DNA of 64,000 nucleotides from Amorphophallus konjac (GCA_022559845.1 JAHNEJ010001605.1:1-64000), one strand, 5' to 3'; counted from the first letter of the stretch, positions 11,761 through 22,523 are shown. Program-made: numbers and translations. The notes: generated by a model from the letters alone, not told the origin.

Positions 11761-12660
11761 TGCATATATACAACATGATAATGGCCTTAACAAATGGCAA
11801 ATAAATCAAAAGAAAATGTGCTCATTAAAGGACTCCGAATGTGCAACATTAATCATAATAAAAGAGGCGGGAGGGGCAATAAGAAGATAAAAAAAATATA
11901 ATAAATAAATAATAATGATAATGATAACAATGAGTAAAAGAAGAAGAATCATCCGGGACAAACACCTAAGGAAATAATAAACCGTAGGCCAGAAATTGGA
12001 GTACATAACCAAGAGAATTCCAGATAAAAGATGCCGGGGCCCACACCGCAGCCCTATCTCCCCCGGGGACCCGGGGTAAAAGGAACAATAATGCCGCCCT
12101 CTCAGACCGGGCTTAGATCTTGGGAGTCATCCCGACATGGTCCGGTCCCGACCTAGTCTCGGGCCGACATCTCAATCAGACCGGGTTTGTTCCTCGTTCC
12201 GGACGCCCTCCGAGTCATCACAAAAAATTGCCGGGTGCTCGACAGACATTTGAATGGATTCATCCCGGTTTTCTCGTTGGGTTTCACCTCACGGACCCAT
12301 GTCCGAACATGAAAAGGCCCACGAGTGGCCGACATGACCGACGGTTTGTGGTCTGAATACAGCCCTCAGTGTGATCCTTCCTTATCTCTCTTGCACAACT
12401 AGTATTATTCTTTTCGGCCGTGGGGCCCCTAATTTCGGTAATTAATCAAGGGTATTCCCTCGTATGGGGGATGTAAATGACGTCGTGACCTTCATGGCGC
12501 GACGGGATTCGGTCCTGACACGAACCACACAATCGTCTGACGAAGTCAGATCGAGCGCACCATGGGCTCTTCGGAGCCCGAATAAATTGTCACTCCGGTG
12601 ACTGGCACGCCCACGCACTTAATAATCCAACAAACGAACAAAATAATTGTTAAACGAAAA
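11761..12660. other. Non-coding transposon-derived spacer
   Basis: AT-rich, then moderately GC-rich sequence without a supported gene. It probably holds the rest of LTR Y and the outer 3' untranslated part of element B, but I could not place the boundary. Confidence 0.4.
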
Positions 12661-12664
12661 GTGC

Positions 12665-12934
12665 GTCCACACCGCCCGGAGAGGACGGAGAGAAGAGTTT
12701 GTTTAGTCAATGACCCGGACAGGAGGTCCGAGCCAAAGGGGTACTCACCGCCCGGGAAGGACGGAGAGAAGAGTTTGTTGAGTCAATGACCCGGACGGGA
12801 GGTCCGAGCCAAAGGGGTACTCACCGCCCGGGAAGGACGGAGAGAAGAGTTTGTTGAGTCAATGACCCGGACGGGAGGCCCGAGCCAAAGGGGTACTCAC
12901 CGCCCGGGAAGGACGGAGAGAAGAGTTTGTTGTT
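12665..12934. repeat. 76-bp tandem repeat, about 3.5 copies
   Basis: Units begin at 12,665, 12,741, 12,817 and 12,893, exactly 76 bp apart, each with ACCGCCCGGGAAGGACGGAG and GAGTTTGTTGAGTCAATGAC. The last three are nearly identical. It lies downstream of pol of the minus-strand element B, again the hypervariable 3' UTR position of Tat elements. Confidence 0.85.
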
Positions 12935-12987
12935 TCAACTGTTAGTACCTCCGCTGATGCGGGGCGGTGACTGGAAATGGGGCACGC

Positions 12988-13238
12988 CCCCCCCCCCCCC
13001 CCCTTTTTTTCTTCTTCTTCTTTTTTTTTCTTTTCTCCCTCCTTTTTCTTCTATTCCTCCTCTTTTTTCTCTTGTCTCTCTTTCTTTTATTTTCGTCTTC
13101 TCTTTTTTTTTCTTTTTTTTTCTCCTCTTTTCCTCTTGTTTCTCTTTCTTTTATTTTCTTCCTCTTTCTTTTTTCTCTTCTTCTTTCTTTCTTTTTTTTT
13201 TCTACTTTTCTGCTCCTTCTCTCTCTTCTCCTTTTTTG
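12988..13238 (-). repeat. Polypyrimidine tract (polypurine on the element B strand)
   Basis: About 250 bp of nearly pure C/T on the plus strand opens with a run of roughly 17 C followed by T. On element B's strand this is a long AAAAG-rich tract ending in A7G17, just past the pol stop. It could include plus-strand priming sites. The serine/leucine/phenylalanine-rich open frames here are not genes. Confidence 0.7.
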
Positions 13239-13312
13239 ATAACACGGGCAGTAGTCGAGTTGTTTGGATAGTGATGATGTAAACTCGCCCCAAAATAGGG
13301 CAGGGAATAATA

Positions 13313-16300
13313 TTATTGATTGAATGGGGGCGCCGGAGCGTGGTACAACCTCAAGTGCCTTCCATTAAGAGGCGGGAACTGAACTTCCCCACGATGGTTG
13401 ACGATTACATAGGCGCCACCTTCGTAGACTTTTTGGACTACGTAAGGCCCGAGCCAGTTCTCATTTAACTTGCCCTTAGGGTTGGCAGCCATGAGGTCTC
13501 TTCTTTTGACCATGACAAGGTCAGCTTTCTTGAATTCGCGCTCCTTGACAAGCTTGTCAAAGGCGCGTGCAATCCGGGCCTGGTAGACCTGAATATTCTG
13601 TTGGGCTTGAAGCCGCTTTCCTTCCAGGCTGGAGAGTTCGTCGAGTCTTCGCTCGGCATTGGTCTGCCCTTCAAGGACAAGCCCATGCTGAATGGCGACC
13701 CGGAGGGAAGGTATCTCCAGTTCGACGGGGACGATCGCCTCCGAACCGTATACGAGAGAAAAGGGCGAGCAACCCGTTGGAGTCTTGTATACAGTTCGGT
13801 ATGCCCATAGTGCCTCGTACATCCTTTCTTCCCAATCCTTCTTGTTAGAGCTGACAGTCTTGGCCAGGAGGGTGCAGAGTGTCTTGTTAAAAGCTTCGGC
13901 TAGCACATTGACCTGTGGATTGTAAGGAGTCGATGTCCTCAAGTCAATTTTGTATTTTTCTGCTAGCCGGTAAACCTTCTGGTTACGGAAGTGGCTGCCG
14001 TTGTCCGACACGATCCGATCGGGCACGCCAAACCGGAATATGATGTTGCGGCGGACAAACCTGACCACGATTTCTCCGGTGACTTCTCGTAAGGCAACCG
14101 CCTCCGCCCAGCGGGAGAAGTAGTCGGTCGCCGCCAGAATGTATTTGCAGCCTGTGGAGGATGCAGGTAAGGGGCCCACTACATCTGTCCCCCATTGGGC
14201 AAACGGCCAACTGGGTGCGGTTGGATGCAGTTGCACGGGAGGCCTCCTGGGTATAGTGGCATGCTCCTGGCATCTCTGACACGACTTAGCGTACTCGCAA
14301 CAGTCGTTGAACATTGCAGGCCAATAGTAGCCAAGTTTCTTGATTTCAATTTTCATCTTCGGCCCCGCCTGGTGCGCGCCAGCTATGCCGGCATGGACCT
14401 CCTTCATAACCCTCCAAGCTTCTTCAATGGACAAGCATCGGAGGAGTAGCTTCTGTTTGGCATCTGCCATAATTCGGAACAATATTCCATTTCGGAGCTC
14501 ATAGGAGTCTTTGGTTCTGACTAGCTTGATCCTTTCTTCTCTTCGGTCGGGTAATTGCTGGTGTTTGAACCACTGCATCAAGGGGCCTCTCCAGTCGGGC
14601 AGGCTGACGGCTTCTGCTGCAGTGACTTCTAGTTCTTCTTGCTCTGGCTCCTCTTCTATCATGCTGGGCATCTGGCGCTGATTTATTACCTGGATATGGA
14701 GAGATCCATCCGGGGGCACTGCCAGTGAGCTCGCCAATTTCGCCAATGCGTCGGCTTGTGCGTTCTCCCCTCTGGCGACATGGCCTATCTCGAGGAGGTA
14801 GAACCGCTCCATGAGCCGCTTCGCCTTAGTGTGATAAGGGAGCAGCTCAGGTTTTCGGACGTCAAACTGTCCCTGGACTTGCTTGACGACCAGCAGCGAA
14901 TCGCCGAACACTTGGAGCATTTTGATCTCCATCTGAAGGGCGACCTGGAGGCCGATGATCAGAGCCTCATACTCTGCTTCATTATTGGTGCAGGGTTTGC
15001 TAATGCAGCAGGAGGTGTGCATCACTTCTCCGTCTGGCGATTTGAGGACGATGCCAGCTCCGGCACGCACCTTGGCATGCCCAGATGGGGTCGCTTCTGT
15101 TCTCGAGGCCCCGTCGAAGTATAACTGCCAGATGGCTTGTTGTACTTGATCCACCTCTAGTGTTTCGTCTTCGGGTAGCTCTGTGGCCAACGGGGAGTCT
15201 TCGGGCACAGGGTGTGCTGCGAAGAAGTCCGCGACGGCTTGCCCCTTAACGGTCTTCTGTGGCACGTAAGTGATGTCAAATTCCATGAGCAGCACGGCCC
15301 ACTTGCCAAGGCGCCCCTTCGGGACTGGCTGGAGGAGAATGTGCTTGATGGGGTCAGCTCTGGATATTAGACTTACTTCATGGGACAGCATGTAGTGCCT
15401 CATCTTTTTGACTGCGAAGACCAAGGCAAGGCAGATCTTCTCAATCGGGGTGTACTTAGCCTCTGCACCCACCAACCTTCGACTGAGATAGTAAAGAGCA
15501 TGCTCTTTTCCCTCATCATTGTTCTGGGCGAGCATTGCCCCCAGTGAATATTCGGTGGCCGCTATGTACAGAATCAGCGGTCTGCCTCTGACAGGTGCCC
15601 CTAGGACAGGCGGGGACTTCAGGTATTCCTTTAGCTGGTCGAACGCGTGCTGGCATTCGTGGCCCCAACTGAAGGGAGCATTCTTCATCATCAGTCTGTG
15701 GAAGGGTTGGCAGCGCCCTGACAGGTTGGAGATGAACCTGCGGATGTAAGCTAAACGCCCCTGCAGGGACCTCAGCTCCCCCAGACTCTTCGGAGGAGGC
15801 AGCTCCTGGATGGCTTTTATCTTCAGGGGGTCGATCTCGACCCCTCTATGCCGGACAATAAAGCCGAGGAATTTCCCACTGGACACGCCAAAGGCGCACT
15901 TCATGGGATTCATTTTCAGCCCGTACTGCCGGAGCCTTTGGAAGACGACCCTGAGGTCGCTCAGGTGCTCGTCTCTTTTCTTCGTCTTGACGACCAGATC
16001 ATCAATGTAGCACTCGACCTTGCCGTATAGCAGCTCGTCGAAGATCTTGGTCATCGCCCGCTGATATGTGGCACCGGCATTCTTGAGGCCGAAGGGCATC
16101 CTCTTGTAGTGAAATATCCCTTTGGGTGACCGGAAAGCTGTATGGACCCGGTCGTGGTCGGCTATCCAGATTTGGTTATAGCCGGACGACCCATCCATGA
16201 AGGACAGGGCCTCGTGGCCAGTGGTTGCATCAATCATCACCTCGGTGATAGGCACCGGGAAGTCATCTTTCGGACAGGCTTTATTCAGGTCGCGGAAGTC

Positions 16301-19300
16301 CACGCAAATCCTGATCTGTCCATTCTTCTTTTTCACTGGTACAATATTGGCCAGCCACGTGGTGTAATGATTTTCCGCCACGAAGCCGACATTTATGAGC
16401 TTGTCGACCTCTTTGCAGATCTGGCTGGTTAGATCCGGCCTCATGCGCCGGGGAGGTTGCTTCACTGGTTCCACCTTGGGATCAATGGCCAGTATGTGCT
16501 GAGTCACTTCGGTGCTGAGCCCAGGCATTTCTTTGTAATTCCAGGCGAAGCAATCCCGAAATTCTTGCAGCAACTTTATGTATTGTTCTCTCTCCTGTAG
16601 GGGCATGAGAGCACTCAGGAAAGTTGGCCTGGGGTCGTCTTCCGTACCAAGGTTGACCTCAATCAATTCGTCGACCGTGACCTGGCCGCCATTTTCAATT
16701 TCCGGCGGGGCTGGCGACAAATCAACGAAGTCTTGATCTTCATTGTCCTCGGGCTCGAGGACGCCATCTCCCTCTTCTTGTTCATCATGATCGGGCATGG
16801 AGGCTACATTGACCTCGCACTCCTCCTGGGCCGCAGCTGCCTGGTATGTGAGATCCGCTGGCTCAGAGGGGCATAGGTGCATCTCAGGCTCTTCTGTGTA
16901 TTCATCATAGACCACTCCTGCAGGGGCTGGCGTAGCCGCATCTTCGGGCGCCTGGCATTGGATGGACACAGTGTAGGCTCCTGCCCTGGGGCTGTCCGCC
17001 ACGTGGGGGCGTGGCGGGGCTACCATGTAGTCCCCCATTCTAAGCTCATCCCTGTCGATGAGGCTTTGAGCGATGTCTTTGAAGACATAGCAGTCTTCGA
17101 TGGCGTGGCCCAGTATCTGGTGGTAAGGGCAAAATAGTGGGTCCCCGCTTCTTCGGGTGTCTTGCGGCCTCTTGGACCGTGGAAGGGAGACCTTGCCGTA
17201 ATGGCAAGCCCAGTCGAAGATGCCCCGGGTCTTCTCTCTTGGAAAGGAATAAGGCTTCTGCAACTTCTCCTGGAGCGTCAGCCCTTGCCTGGTTGGCCGC
17301 TCGATCAGCGAGCTTGCCATGTCTCTCATTTCCCGCCTTGACAAGACGGGGGTTTCGGGACTGGCGCCTCGGGGCCGAGGCATCCGGCCACCCCATGGGG
17401 GGAGAGATCCCTGGATCAGATCGGCGACTAGCGAGGTCAACTCAGCCAGTCGTACTCTTAGCATCTCGATCTCCCGTTGCTGCCTGTGGTATAAGGCATA
17501 CATGACGGGGTCGTATCGAGGGGAATTCGGAGCATGGCCCATGCTGCTGCTCCTTGCTTCGCCGGCCGGCCGGGGTGGAGGCGCCTCGCTGACGTGCCCT
17601 CTCGAGGTCGACACTTCGGAGAAGGAGGGGGTCTTCTCCATGCAGCGGCGGCTGGGAGGCTTCCACAGGAATACTTCTTCGTCTTGTGCCTCTTCGGCCG
17701 GGGCCCCGGGACATGTGTCTCGGTGGGTTTCCCGCGAATCTGCAACCTCTGCGGGGTCGTCACCGGGCCATGTCGAGACCGATATGACATCAGTCTCGTA
17801 GTAATCTTCTAGCGAAAAGCCCAGACCGGGGTGCTTGGTGATCTTCAGCAACCGTCGATCCAGGTTTGGTGGGTTCCACATCCTTTCAAACATTTCCTTC
17901 CGGCTGGAGGGCTGGTAGGAAGGAATCTTCTGCTTTCTGACCATTCTGGCTGCTTGGTCAGTCATGTGGGGAAGTCCCGCAATGGGGACGTGGGGGTCAT
18001 GCAACTCATCAGGGAATCGGCAATCATCATCTTCCGTGACTGGCTTCTCCCCGGCGACATAGAAGGTAGTGGGTGGCCCTCCGGGGTTAGGTACTTCGAA
18101 GGTCCTCAGCTGCTCGGCTGTTTGGCATTCAATTTCCGCTATCGGCTTGACGATCCCTGGTGGGACCCTGACGTCTTCTAACAGGTCTTCGAGGCAGGGT
18201 GCCCTCGGTGTGGGGTAGATGGCGAGAGGGGCTGCCCTGAATACCCCTTCTTCTTGTGCAATAAATGGTACATGTGGGGGAGCCACATAGCCTGGGGGCG
18301 GCAGAGGAAACCAGCCTCCTGATTCCATTTTCGTCTTGCCCTTGTCTTGGATGATTTGAGGAGCTTGCTTCGCCTTCTCCAAGTACAGATTAGCATCTGA
18401 CAAGTGACACTCGAACACCTCGAACGGGTGGAGGTCGACGAAGATTCTGACTTCCTTTCCCTCGCAGGGGTACTTGATGCATTGATGCAGAGTGGAGGGT
18501 ACCACCCTGTTCTGGTGTAGCCAGGGCCGGCCGAGCAACGCCTTGTAGGAAGTATTGGAGTTAATGACGTGGAACTGGACTTTGGAGGTGAAGTCGTCAA
18601 AGGTCAAGTCAAACTTTGCGACCCCCATGGGAACCTCGCATTTCTGGTTAAAGCCAGCAATCTTGACATTTTTAACTTCGACCAGGTGTACGTCAAAGTA
18701 GTGCTTCTGGTACACCCGGTACGGGAGTATATTCACTGCTGCCCCTGGGTCGATCAGGACCCTGTTGATGGGCTGGCCATTCAATTGCCCCTTCATGTAG
18801 AGGGGTCTATTGTGGCTGCAAGTTGGCAGGAGCATGTCATCTTCTGTGAAAGCCACCGCTACTTCAGGTGATATTTCTGCCAAATAGGCTTCAAGGTGTG
18901 CTGGCGTCTGGAGTGCGACGATGATGGCTTGCCGTGTTTCTTCATTCAAGGACAGCATCTCCCACACGGTGAACCGGGTCGGGATCTTCTTGAGGTGTCT
19001 GACAATCCGCTCGGCCGCCCGCACCTTGAGCAATTTCATCTCTTCGGGCTTGCTGCGCCTGCCCTCATCCTGAGACTGGGGTGCCAAATCAGGGGATGCC
19101 TGTTTTGTGCGTTCTGCTGCAGCCTGTTGAGCCGGCGGGGTCGGTCGGGCCTCTTCCGCTGCTCGCATGAATTCGGCGAGGTTTGGGGTGCCGCTGAATT
19201 CTTCCTCTGGCTGGACAGGAGTTGCAGCTGGTAGAGCTTGGGGAATGCTTGCTTTAATGATCGCGACGGACTCCCGGGGGTGCGCCCGCCTTCCTGCTCG

Positions 19301-20521
19301 AGCTGACAGAAACTCGGCGAATGACGGGGCGCCTTGACTCTTGGTGCCTCCGGGATAGAGACCTGATGGGGGAGGGATCTCGGTGTCTCGGACCTCAGGG
19401 TCGAGTATCTGGTATGGTTGTTCCCCTTTGAGCATGATGTTGAGGCTGCCCTGAGGGGGACGCCCCCACTTCCTCCCTGATCTGGTGGCGTGCTGGGAGG
19501 TGGATGCTTCAGCTTGACTCACCCCTGTTGGTTCATGGGGTGGTTCTTCTTCTTTTTCTTCCAGGGAGAGAGCGGTGTCGAACAGCGCTGAGAGGGTGTT
19601 GCAGGCGAGGACGACCTCCTCCTTCTTCTTGCCCCTGAGTCTTCTCTTCTTCTTCTTCTTGCCTGCTGCAGCGGATGGCTGCTCTTGAGGAGATTCGCCC
19701 CACAGGGGAGGCTCTTTATCTGCACCAGCTTCTGTTCCCGGAGCCAGCTCGAGTGATTCGAACTCCTTCCAGGGGACATACTCCTTCAGCTCCACAGGCT
19801 GGATCTCGGACTGTTTATAATCTTCGAGCCCATCAATAATAGCCTGGAGTCTTTCAACCGCCGGGCTGGTCTTCTTGTGCATCCGCATCGGAACAGAGCT
19901 CTTCTTGTTGTGAGTGGGCCGCCTCATGACCAGCCGAGGGGCCGTGTCGTGGCAAACCGGGTTTGCCGGGGGCGGCGCAGGCAGGGGCGTTGCTACCCTC
20001 GGGTGAATTCCTGGGGTAGGTCGAGAGGCGCACGCCTTTCTAGTTCTTCTGGGTATAGTCTGCCACCCTTCTTGGTCTCGAACTGGGGCCATGATGAAGG
20101 TCTCATAAGTGGCTCGGGCACAGGCTTCCGCCCATTCTTCTGGCAACTCCTGATATAGTGAGATCATATTGACGGAGGAGGCTATGCTGGGCAGCTCGTG
20201 TGGCTGCGGTGGGTCTACTTTATGTTCCCCCATATCCAGCTCTCCGTCCTTGATTAAGGACTCAATAATGTCCTTGAAGACGTAGCAGTCTTCAATGGTA
20301 TGCCCGAGCACCCGGTGGTACACGCAGAAGCGCGGGTCATCCTTCTTCTTCAAGTCGCCAGGCCTTTTCGGCTCTGGCAGTGTGATTTTATTGTAGCTAG
20401 TTGTCCATTCAAACAGGAGCTTGGACTTGTCCCGGGAGAAGGAATATAACTTGTTTCTCATCTTTTCCCTTAGCGAGGGGCCTTCCCGCCGCTCTGCGGT
20501 CCTGGGCGGCGGGTTGGCCAC
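13313..20521 (-). CDS. Tat polyprotein of element B: CCHC-like, protease, second CCHC-like, RT, two RNase H, integrase
   Basis: One open frame of 2,402 codons. A gag-type Zn-binding motif (FCVYHRVLGHTIEDCYVFKD, about residues 62-82) comes first. A protease-like core near residue 590 reads IDPGA, so the middle Ser/Thr of the D-S/T-G motif is replaced. A second gag-like block follows, with FCPYHQILGHAIEDCYVFKD near residues 1,129-1,148. RT has YIDD near residue 1,505. The Ty3-type RNase H is followed by a second, archaeal-like RNase H starting LYFDGAS near residue 1,797. Integrase has an HHCC finger and D, D and E residues (GTDVVGPL, SDNGSHF, LAEAFNKTL). The annotated start is only the first Met after a nonsense codon at 20,540-20,542; the natural product would begin in gag upstream. 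Pol itself has no stop, which suggests modest age. Confidence 0.85.
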   Translation of the reverse strand: MANPPPRTAERREGPSLREKMRNKLYSFSRDKSKLLFEWTTSYNKITLPEPKRPGDLKKKDDPRFCVYHRVLGHTIEDCYVFKDIIESLIKDGELDMGEHKVDPPQPHELPSIASSVNMISLYQELPEEWAEACARATYETFIMAPVRDQEGWQTIPRRTRKACASRPTPGIHPRVATPLPAPPPANPVCHDTAPRLVMRRPTHNKKSSVPMRMHKKTSPAVERLQAIIDGLEDYKQSEIQPVELKEYVPWKEFESLELAPGTEAGADKEPPLWGESPQEQPSAAAGKKKKKRRLRGKKKEEVVLACNTLSALFDTALSLEEKEEEPPHEPTGVSQAEASTSQHATRSGRKWGRPPQGSLNIMLKGEQPYQILDPEVRDTEIPPPSGLYPGGTKSQGAPSFAEFLSARAGRRAHPRESVAIIKASIPQALPAATPVQPEEEFSGTPNLAEFMRAAEEARPTPPAQQAAAERTKQASPDLAPQSQDEGRRSKPEEMKLLKVRAAERIVRHLKKIPTRFTVWEMLSLNEETRQAIIVALQTPAHLEAYLAEISPEVAVAFTEDDMLLPTCSHNRPLYMKGQLNGQPINRVLIDPGAAVNILPYRVYQKHYFDVHLVEVKNVKIAGFNQKCEVPMGVAKFDLTFDDFTSKVQFHVINSNTSYKALLGRPWLHQNRVVPSTLHQCIKYPCEGKEVRIFVDLHPFEVFECHLSDANLYLEKAKQAPQIIQDKGKTKMESGGWFPLPPPGYVAPPHVPFIAQEEGVFRAAPLAIYPTPRAPCLEDLLEDVRVPPGIVKPIAEIECQTAEQLRTFEVPNPGGPPTTFYVAGEKPVTEDDDCRFPDELHDPHVPIAGLPHMTDQAARMVRKQKIPSYQPSSRKEMFERMWNPPNLDRRLLKITKHPGLGFSLEDYYETDVISVSTWPGDDPAEVADSRETHRDTCPGAPAEEAQDEEVFLWKPPSRRCMEKTPSFSEVSTSRGHVSEAPPPRPAGEARSSSMGHAPNSPRYDPVMYALYHRQQREIEMLRVRLAELTSLVADLIQGSLPPWGGRMPRPRGASPETPVLSRREMRDMASSLIERPTRQGLTLQEKLQKPYSFPREKTRGIFDWACHYGKVSLPRSKRPQDTRRSGDPLFCPYHQILGHAIEDCYVFKDIAQSLIDRDELRMGDYMVAPPRPHVADSPRAGAYTVSIQCQAPEDAATPAPAGVVYDEYTEEPEMHLCPSEPADLTYQAAAAQEECEVNVASMPDHDEQEEGDGVLEPEDNEDQDFVDLSPAPPEIENGGQVTVDELIEVNLGTEDDPRPTFLSALMPLQEREQYIKLLQEFRDCFAWNYKEMPGLSTEVTQHILAIDPKVEPVKQPPRRMRPDLTSQICKEVDKLINVGFVAENHYTTWLANIVPVKKKNGQIRICVDFRDLNKACPKDDFPVPITEVMIDATTGHEALSFMDGSSGYNQIWIADHDRVHTAFRSPKGIFHYKRMPFGLKNAGATYQRAMTKIFDELLYGKVECYIDDLVVKTKKRDEHLSDLRVVFQRLRQYGLKMNPMKCAFGVSSGKFLGFIVRHRGVEIDPLKIKAIQELPPPKSLGELRSLQGRLAYIRRFISNLSGRCQPFHRLMMKNAPFSWGHECQHAFDQLKEYLKSPPVLGAPVRGRPLILYIAATEYSLGAMLAQNNDEGKEHALYYLSRRLVGAEAKYTPIEKICLALVFAVKKMRHYMLSHEVSLISRADPIKHILLQPVPKGRLGKWAVLLMEFDITYVPQKTVKGQAVADFFAAHPVPEDSPLATELPEDETLEVDQVQQAIWQLYFDGASRTEATPSGHAKVRAGAGIVLKSPDGEVMHTSCCISKPCTNNEAEYEALIIGLQVALQMEIKMLQVFGDSLLVVKQVQGQFDVRKPELLPYHTKAKRLMERFYLLEIGHVARGENAQADALAKLASSLAVPPDGSLHIQVINQRQMPSMIEEEPEQEELEVTAAEAVSLPDWRGPLMQWFKHQQLPDRREERIKLVRTKDSYELRNGILFRIMADAKQKLLLRCLSIEEAWRVMKEVHAGIAGAHQAGPKMKIEIKKLGYYWPAMFNDCCEYAKSCQRCQEHATIPRRPPVQLHPTAPSWPFAQWGTDVVGPLPASSTGCKYILAATDYFSRWAEAVALREVTGEIVVRFVRRNIIFRFGVPDRIVSDNGSHFRNQKVYRLAEKYKIDLRTSTPYNPQVNVLAEAFNKTLCTLLAKTVSSNKKDWEERMYEALWAYRTVYKTPTGCSPFSLVYGSEAIVPVELEIPSLRVAIQHGLVLEGQTNAERRLDELSSLEGKRLQAQQNIQVYQARIARAFDKLVKEREFKKADLVMVKRRDLMAANPKGKLNENWLGPYVVQKVYEGGAYVIVNHRGEVQFPPLNGRHLRLYHAPAPPFNQ

Positions 20522-20542
20522 TCCCTTGGCTTTCTCCTTCTA

Positions 20543-21585
20543 CTTTTCAAAAGCTTGGAAGTCTAGTGCATGCACCTCCGGGGGAGCCGGCTTCTTCTCC
20601 GCCTGCCTGGCCCTCTGACTCGACATGGCTGGAGTGGAGGAGTATCGGGCCAGAACGCCTCGATCTCTGCTACCACATTGTTCAGGCGGTCAAATGTCTT
20701 GACCTCAGTGCCGATCATCCTTTCTAGGATTTCTTTCTTCAAGTTTTGCTTGCAGATCTGCACTGCGTCCTCCTGATGCGGGGGGCGTTTGCACCTCATG
20801 CTGAGGTTCCTCCACCTCTTAATGTAGTCGAGAGCCGACTCATCATTCTTCTACCTTGTGGCGTAGAGTTCAGCCATGGTAACTTCTCTCTCAGCAACGT
20901 AGAACCTTTCCTTGAACTTTTTTTGCATGTCGGGCCAATCGGCCACCGACCCGGGTGACAGGCCGGAGTACCATTCAAAGGCAAGTCCGGTAAGTGTTGA
21001 GCCGAAAAACTTCAGGAGGTAGGCCTCATCAGCAGCCAGGTCTCCCATGACGTTCACATAGTAGGCAATGTGCTCTCTGGGGGATCCTTGCCCGTTGAAC
21101 TTTTCAAATTTCGGCAGCTTGGTGACGCCAGCCGGTAACTTCCTGGCAGCATAATGAGCCGGGTAGGGTACCCGGTAGACGTCGAAAGGCGTCTGATCCC
21201 CATCGCCCCTCTCGGCCAGCTTCATCTCTATCATCTGCTCGAGCATCAATCGGCTGACTGCCGCCGGGTCGACTGGGCTCGGGTAGAAATGAGCGGGTTG
21301 CGCGCTCGGAGTGGCTACCGCGGTCGCCCGGGGGGCCATAGGGGACCCTTGTGAAGGCGGAGCCTGTGGCGGAGTCACTGCCGCGCAATGTGCTTGATGC
21401 GGGGGCGCGCCCCCGAGAGGGTCGAGGGTCGCTGGAAGAGCTGCCTGTGAAGACTGCCCCCTGTCCCTGGGCATCTCGGGTATAACCTCGGTCTGCCAAG
21501 ACATCGGGGGTGGTGTGTTTCGCACATTCAGCTGCTTTTTAAGCAATTCAATTTCCTGCTGGAATCGTTGTATCATAAGCAGCAT
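20543..21585 (-). pseudogene. gag of element B, broken
   Basis: From the Met at 21,585 the protein has an N-terminal coiled coil (QRFQQEIELLKKQL), a Pro/Ala-rich linker and a retrotransposon gag core (KFEKFNGQGSP, then AFEWYSGL). A TAG at 20,851-20,853 interrupts it after ELYATR. The frame is open again to about 20,640, where a shift moves it into the pol frame, and a second TAG lies at 20,540-20,542. These lesions separate gag from the otherwise open pol. The gag N-terminus may extend further right but is cut by element A at 21,621. Confidence 0.75.
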
Positions 21586-21870
21586 TGCTGGGTCAGCTGT
21601 GGGAAGACTGGGCGTGCCCCTGTAGACACGCCATTCTTGACTTCTCTTGAGAAAGTCTCATATTACTATACAACGCCCCGCAACGGCTTACGCATTTTGA
21701 ATCACTCGAGTGCTTCCTTTTCTTGGATCTTCTTCTGCCTTTTTCGGCAACCGGAATCGTTTCGTCACGGCATTCGGACGGCATCAACACCCGTCGGACG
21801 CATCAGAAGGTTCCGGAACCCAGAAGGTTCTGCCGGGCGGCCGCCGTATGAGGACCCGGGTCGATTTTAA

Positions 21871-22512
21871 TGGGGGCGTCCAGGCCCCTGGACGCCCCCA
21901 TATTTTTAATTTCTTTTTTTTTATTATTATTTATTTATTTTCTCAGGGCCCTAAACAAAATAAAAAATATATATATTGATGGAGGCGTCCAGGCCTCTGG
22001 ACGCCTCCAAAAAAAATAATAATAATAAAAATCTTTTTGGCATATAAAACACAAAAAAAAATAAAATAAAAAAATACATATTAAGGGAGGCGTCCAGGCC
22101 CCTGGACGCCTCCATAAAAAACAAATATAAAAATTCAAAATGCCAGCCCTGTCATATAAGACAAAAAAAATAATAAAAATATATATATTTTGGAAGCGTC
22201 CAGGCCCCTGGACGCCTCCATAAACTCCCTCACGGGCGCCGCCCACCGAACGACGGTTAGTCGTGTGTGAAAAAAGCCAAATTTAGAGACGTCCAGATGA
22301 CTGGACGCGCCCATTTCTGAATCACGAGGCGCCGCTCACAAAACCACGCGTTGTGCCAAACCGCGTGCGGCCGTCGTCGATTTTCGGTGGACCTGTTAGA
22401 GGCGTCCGGGACCCTGGACGCCCCCATAAAAGTATTCTAAAAAAATCAATAAAAATAGAATAAAATATTATTTCGGCCCTGATGGAGGTGTCCAGGGTCC
22501 TGGACGCCTCCA
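21871..22512. repeat. Array of GGCGTCCAGG palindromes in U3 of LTR X
   Basis: Near-perfect palindromes of 28-30 bp (arm TGGRGGCGTCCAGG, 2-bp centre, then the complementary arm) occur at 21,871-21,900, 21,980-22,009, 22,086-22,113, 22,191-22,220 and 22,483-22,512. Degenerate ones lie near 22,280 and 22,400. They are separated by about 80-100 bp of very AT-rich sequence. The same units recur in the 3' LTR, in the inverted LTR and near the antisense genes. Each is capable of forming a strong hairpin. Confidence 0.9.
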
Positions 22513-22523
22513 CCTTCCGGAAC

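Larger units (their letters stand above)
12600..21620 (-). mobile_element. Tat-group Ty3/gypsy element B, truncated
   Basis: A minus-strand element with gag (21,585-20,550), protease, RT, two RNase H domains and integrase (to 13,313), then a purine tract and a 76-bp repeat. The dual RNase H marks the Tat group. Its 5' side ends abruptly at 21,620, where the 5' LTR of element A begins; neither its gag start nor its 5' LTR is found in the window. Its own 3' LTR could not be recognised, probably because element C or its LTR interrupts the 3' region. The left limit given is approximate. Confidence 0.75.

Noticed and set aside
12927..13293. Apparent membrane proteins rich in Phe/Leu/Ser
   Set aside because: They are translations of a polypyrimidine tract open in several frames.
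9111..13312. Paired LTRs for element B or C
   Set aside because: I looked for a second copy of TGTGGACACC and its complement and found none in the window, so no LTR pair can be claimed.
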